NCBI GenBank assembly: GCA_002179805.1
Contig: NAVB01000219.1
Location: forward strand, 1 to 18,284
Length of the DNA stretch: 18,284 nt
Direction: 5' to 3'
Origin: Acanthamoeba lenticulata
Lineage: Eukaryota; Discosea; Longamoebia; Acanthamoebidae
The position numbers and the translations under genes were made by a program. Position 1 is the stretch's first letter. Every line of letters starts with the position of its first letter. Under the pieces are notes generated by a model. It did not search any database, was not told the origin of the DNA, and saw nothing but the letters and a program-made list of their open reading frames with translations. Below are positions 16,731-18,284 of the stretch, piece after piece.

Positions 16731-18262
16731 CGCCGACGATGGCGCCTGGCTTGAGGCTGAAGGTGAAGTCGTCGATGAGGACGCGGTCGTCGACGACCTT
16801 GCGGAGGTTCTGGGCCTCGGCCACGACCCGGCCCAGGCGCGGGCCGGGCGGGATGAGGATCGTGCCCGGCTGGAAGGGCCGCGCGCGGGCCTGGTCGAGC
16901 AGCTGCTCGTAGGCCTTGACGCGGGCCTTGTTCTTGCTCTGGCGCGCCTTGGGCGTCTGCTGGATCCACTTGAGCTCCTGCGCGATCTGCTTGGACAGCG
17001 CGACGTCCTTCTTCTGCTCGAGGTCGATGCGCTTCTGGTGCTCGGTGAGCCACGTCGAGTAGTTGCCCTCGTACACGTAGCACTCGCCTCGGTCCAGCTC
17101 CAGGATCCACCCGGCCACGTTGTCCAGGAAGTAGCGGTCGTGCGTCACCGCCTAAATAGATTGTTTAAAAAAATAAAATAATAAATAATAAATAAATTGA
17201 CAAATTAAAATCATTTTTTAAAAAAAAAAAAGGAGAGGCGCACCATGACGGTGCCCTTGTACTCGGAGAGGAAGCGCTCGAGCCAGGCTACGGACTCGGC
17301 GTCGAGGTGGTTGGTCGGCTCGTCCAGGAGGAGCAGGTCGGGCTCCGAGATGAGGAGCCGGCACAGCGCCACTCGGCGCCGCTCGCCCTGCCGCCGCACA
17401 CGAACACACGAGCACATGCGCGCAATATCGATCCCTCATCAATCTCGGCCCGGAGGAGAAGGAGGCGCGTGCGTACGCCCGAGAGAAAGTGGACTTGCTT
17501 GGCGGGGTCCGGGCAGCGGAGGGCGTGCATGGCCCGCTCGATGCGCCAGCTGAGGTCCTTGATACCCAGCCGCTCGACCTTGGCCTCGAGCTCGGCCTTG
17601 GTCTGCGCGAGCTCCGCGCTAGCGGCCCCGCCGGCCCCGGCCTCCTCGAGCTCCTTGCAGACGCGGTTGTACTGGTCGAGCACGTCGAGCTTGTCCTGGA
17701 CGCCGGCCAGCACGTTGCCGCGGACGTCCTTGGTCGGGTCGAGCTCAGGCTCCTGCGGTAGATAGCCCACCTTGACCCCGTCGTGCACCTGCGCGCGCCC
17801 TTCGTATTCGTCGTCCTGCCCAGCGATCACCTTCAACAGCGACGATTTGCCCACACCTGCCCCGCACACGCCGCACACACGCGATGTTGGCGCACGACAC
17901 ACACGCGCGCGCGCGCACGAGCGCACGATCGACGGGTGGCGAACCGTTCGGGCCGAGGACGCCAATCTTGGACCTGCCGCACACACGCGCGCGTGCGCGT
18001 TGTCAGTTTCGCGTGCGCGCGTGTGCGATGAATATGGGAGGGGGGAGGCACGCGGGTACCGTTCGTAGAGGGAGAAGGAGAGGTCGGTGAAGAGCGGTCG
18101 TCCGTCCGGCAGTGTCTTGGAGAGCTGCTCGCACGAAAATACGAAGCGGCCGCCCTTGTGGCCCTTGCCCTTCTTCTGCAGGCGCTCGGCCTTGGTGTTG
18201 TCCTTCGCGGGCTTCTCCTTTTCCTTCTCCTTGTCCTTTTGGTCCTTGACTCGCGCCTTCAT
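15968..18262 (-). CDS. ettA: ABC-F ATPase, EttA-type translational throttle protein, 7 exons
   Basis: EttA binds the ribosomal E site and gates the first peptide bond according to ATP/ADP level. Exons, 5' to 3': 18262-18060, 17973-17945, 17856-17477, 17387-17244, 17151-16636, 16549-16412, 16327-15968; phases agree and give 589 residues, slightly longer than bacterial EttA (about 555). The extra length is a Lys/Glu-rich N-terminal extension of about 38 residues. Domain 1 has Walker A GPNGVGKS (75-82), then [16 protein letters not shown], an arm-like segment (about 120-165), [15 protein letters not shown], and [20 protein letters not shown]. The linker corresponds to the P-site tRNA-interacting motif (GNYSTWL onward). 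Domain 2 has GPNGAGKT (395-402), LSGGE (485-489), MDEPTNDLD, and VTHDRWFLD. It ends KFIKLK. EttA-specific phrases such as [16 protein letters not shown] and IPPGPRLG separate it from ABCF1-3. No clear mitochondrial presequence is visible. An extra upstream exon beyond the window is possible. Confidence 0.9.
16328..18059 (-). repeat. GT/GC-rich alternating introns of the EttA-like gene
   Basis: Introns at 18059-17974, 17944-17857, 17476-17388, 16635-16550 and 16411-16328 (minus strand) are all 84-89 bases long and rich in alternating purine-pyrimidine runs such as GCGCGCGTGTGTG. Three or four share a 3' end of the type GTGTGCGG followed within a few bases by CAG. The sixth intron (17243-17152) is instead AT-rich with long T and A runs. 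Alternating GC/GT tracts can adopt Z-DNA under supercoiling. Confidence 0.65.
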
Positions 18263-18284
18263 CTTTTCTGTTGGGGGTGGTTGT

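Overview
The window looks like nuclear DNA of a free-living, GC-rich protist. An amoebozoan of the Acanthamoeba type fits best. The reasons are that most genes are broken by many short introns (about 70-190 bases, donors often GTACGT, GTGCGC or GTTCGC), exons are very GC-rich, proteins carry long Gln, Ser, His, Glu/Arg and Asn runs, intergenic gaps are a few hundred bases, and AATAAA-type polyadenylation signals occur. There are no bacterial-style operons, IS elements, CRISPR arrays or recognisable RNA genes. The organism assignment is inference from gene style, not from a database match. All exon models were built by hand by matching splice phases to protein-family motifs.

Layout, left to right. 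(1) 1-1279, + strand: the 3' part of a gene for an unrecognised multi-pass membrane protein, entered inside a (His-Asp)n hexanucleotide repeat. (2) 1751-5983, + strand: an 11-exon gene for a membrane-anchored class 3 (fungal-type) lipase with a complete Ser-Asp-His triad. (3) 6531-11634, + strand: an 8-exon gene for a 1477-residue RhoGEF with a predicted myristoylation signal, long low-complexity and coiled-coil N-terminal parts, an IQ motif, and a DH-PH module. (4) 11710-11726: back-to-back polyadenylation signals, then a compositionally different non-coding stretch. (5) 15760-12098, - strand: an 18-exon gene for an RBR (RING1-IBR-RING2) E3 ubiquitin ligase with an upstream GAT-like helical region and a C-terminal membrane anchor; two consecutive micro-exons encode the catalytic core of RING2. 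(6) 18262-15968, - strand: a 7-exon gene for an ABC-F ATPase that closely follows the bacterial translation factor EttA.

The genes do not form an obvious pathway. The + strand trio and the - strand pair converge at about 11.7 kb. The lipase, RhoGEF and RBR ligase are all predicted to be membrane-associated signalling or turnover proteins; EttA acts on ribosomes. The points most worth following are the GAT-RBR-anchor architecture, the micro-exon-encoded catalytic cysteine, the bacterial-type EttA in an intron-rich gene, and the shared GT/GC-rich character of most EttA introns.
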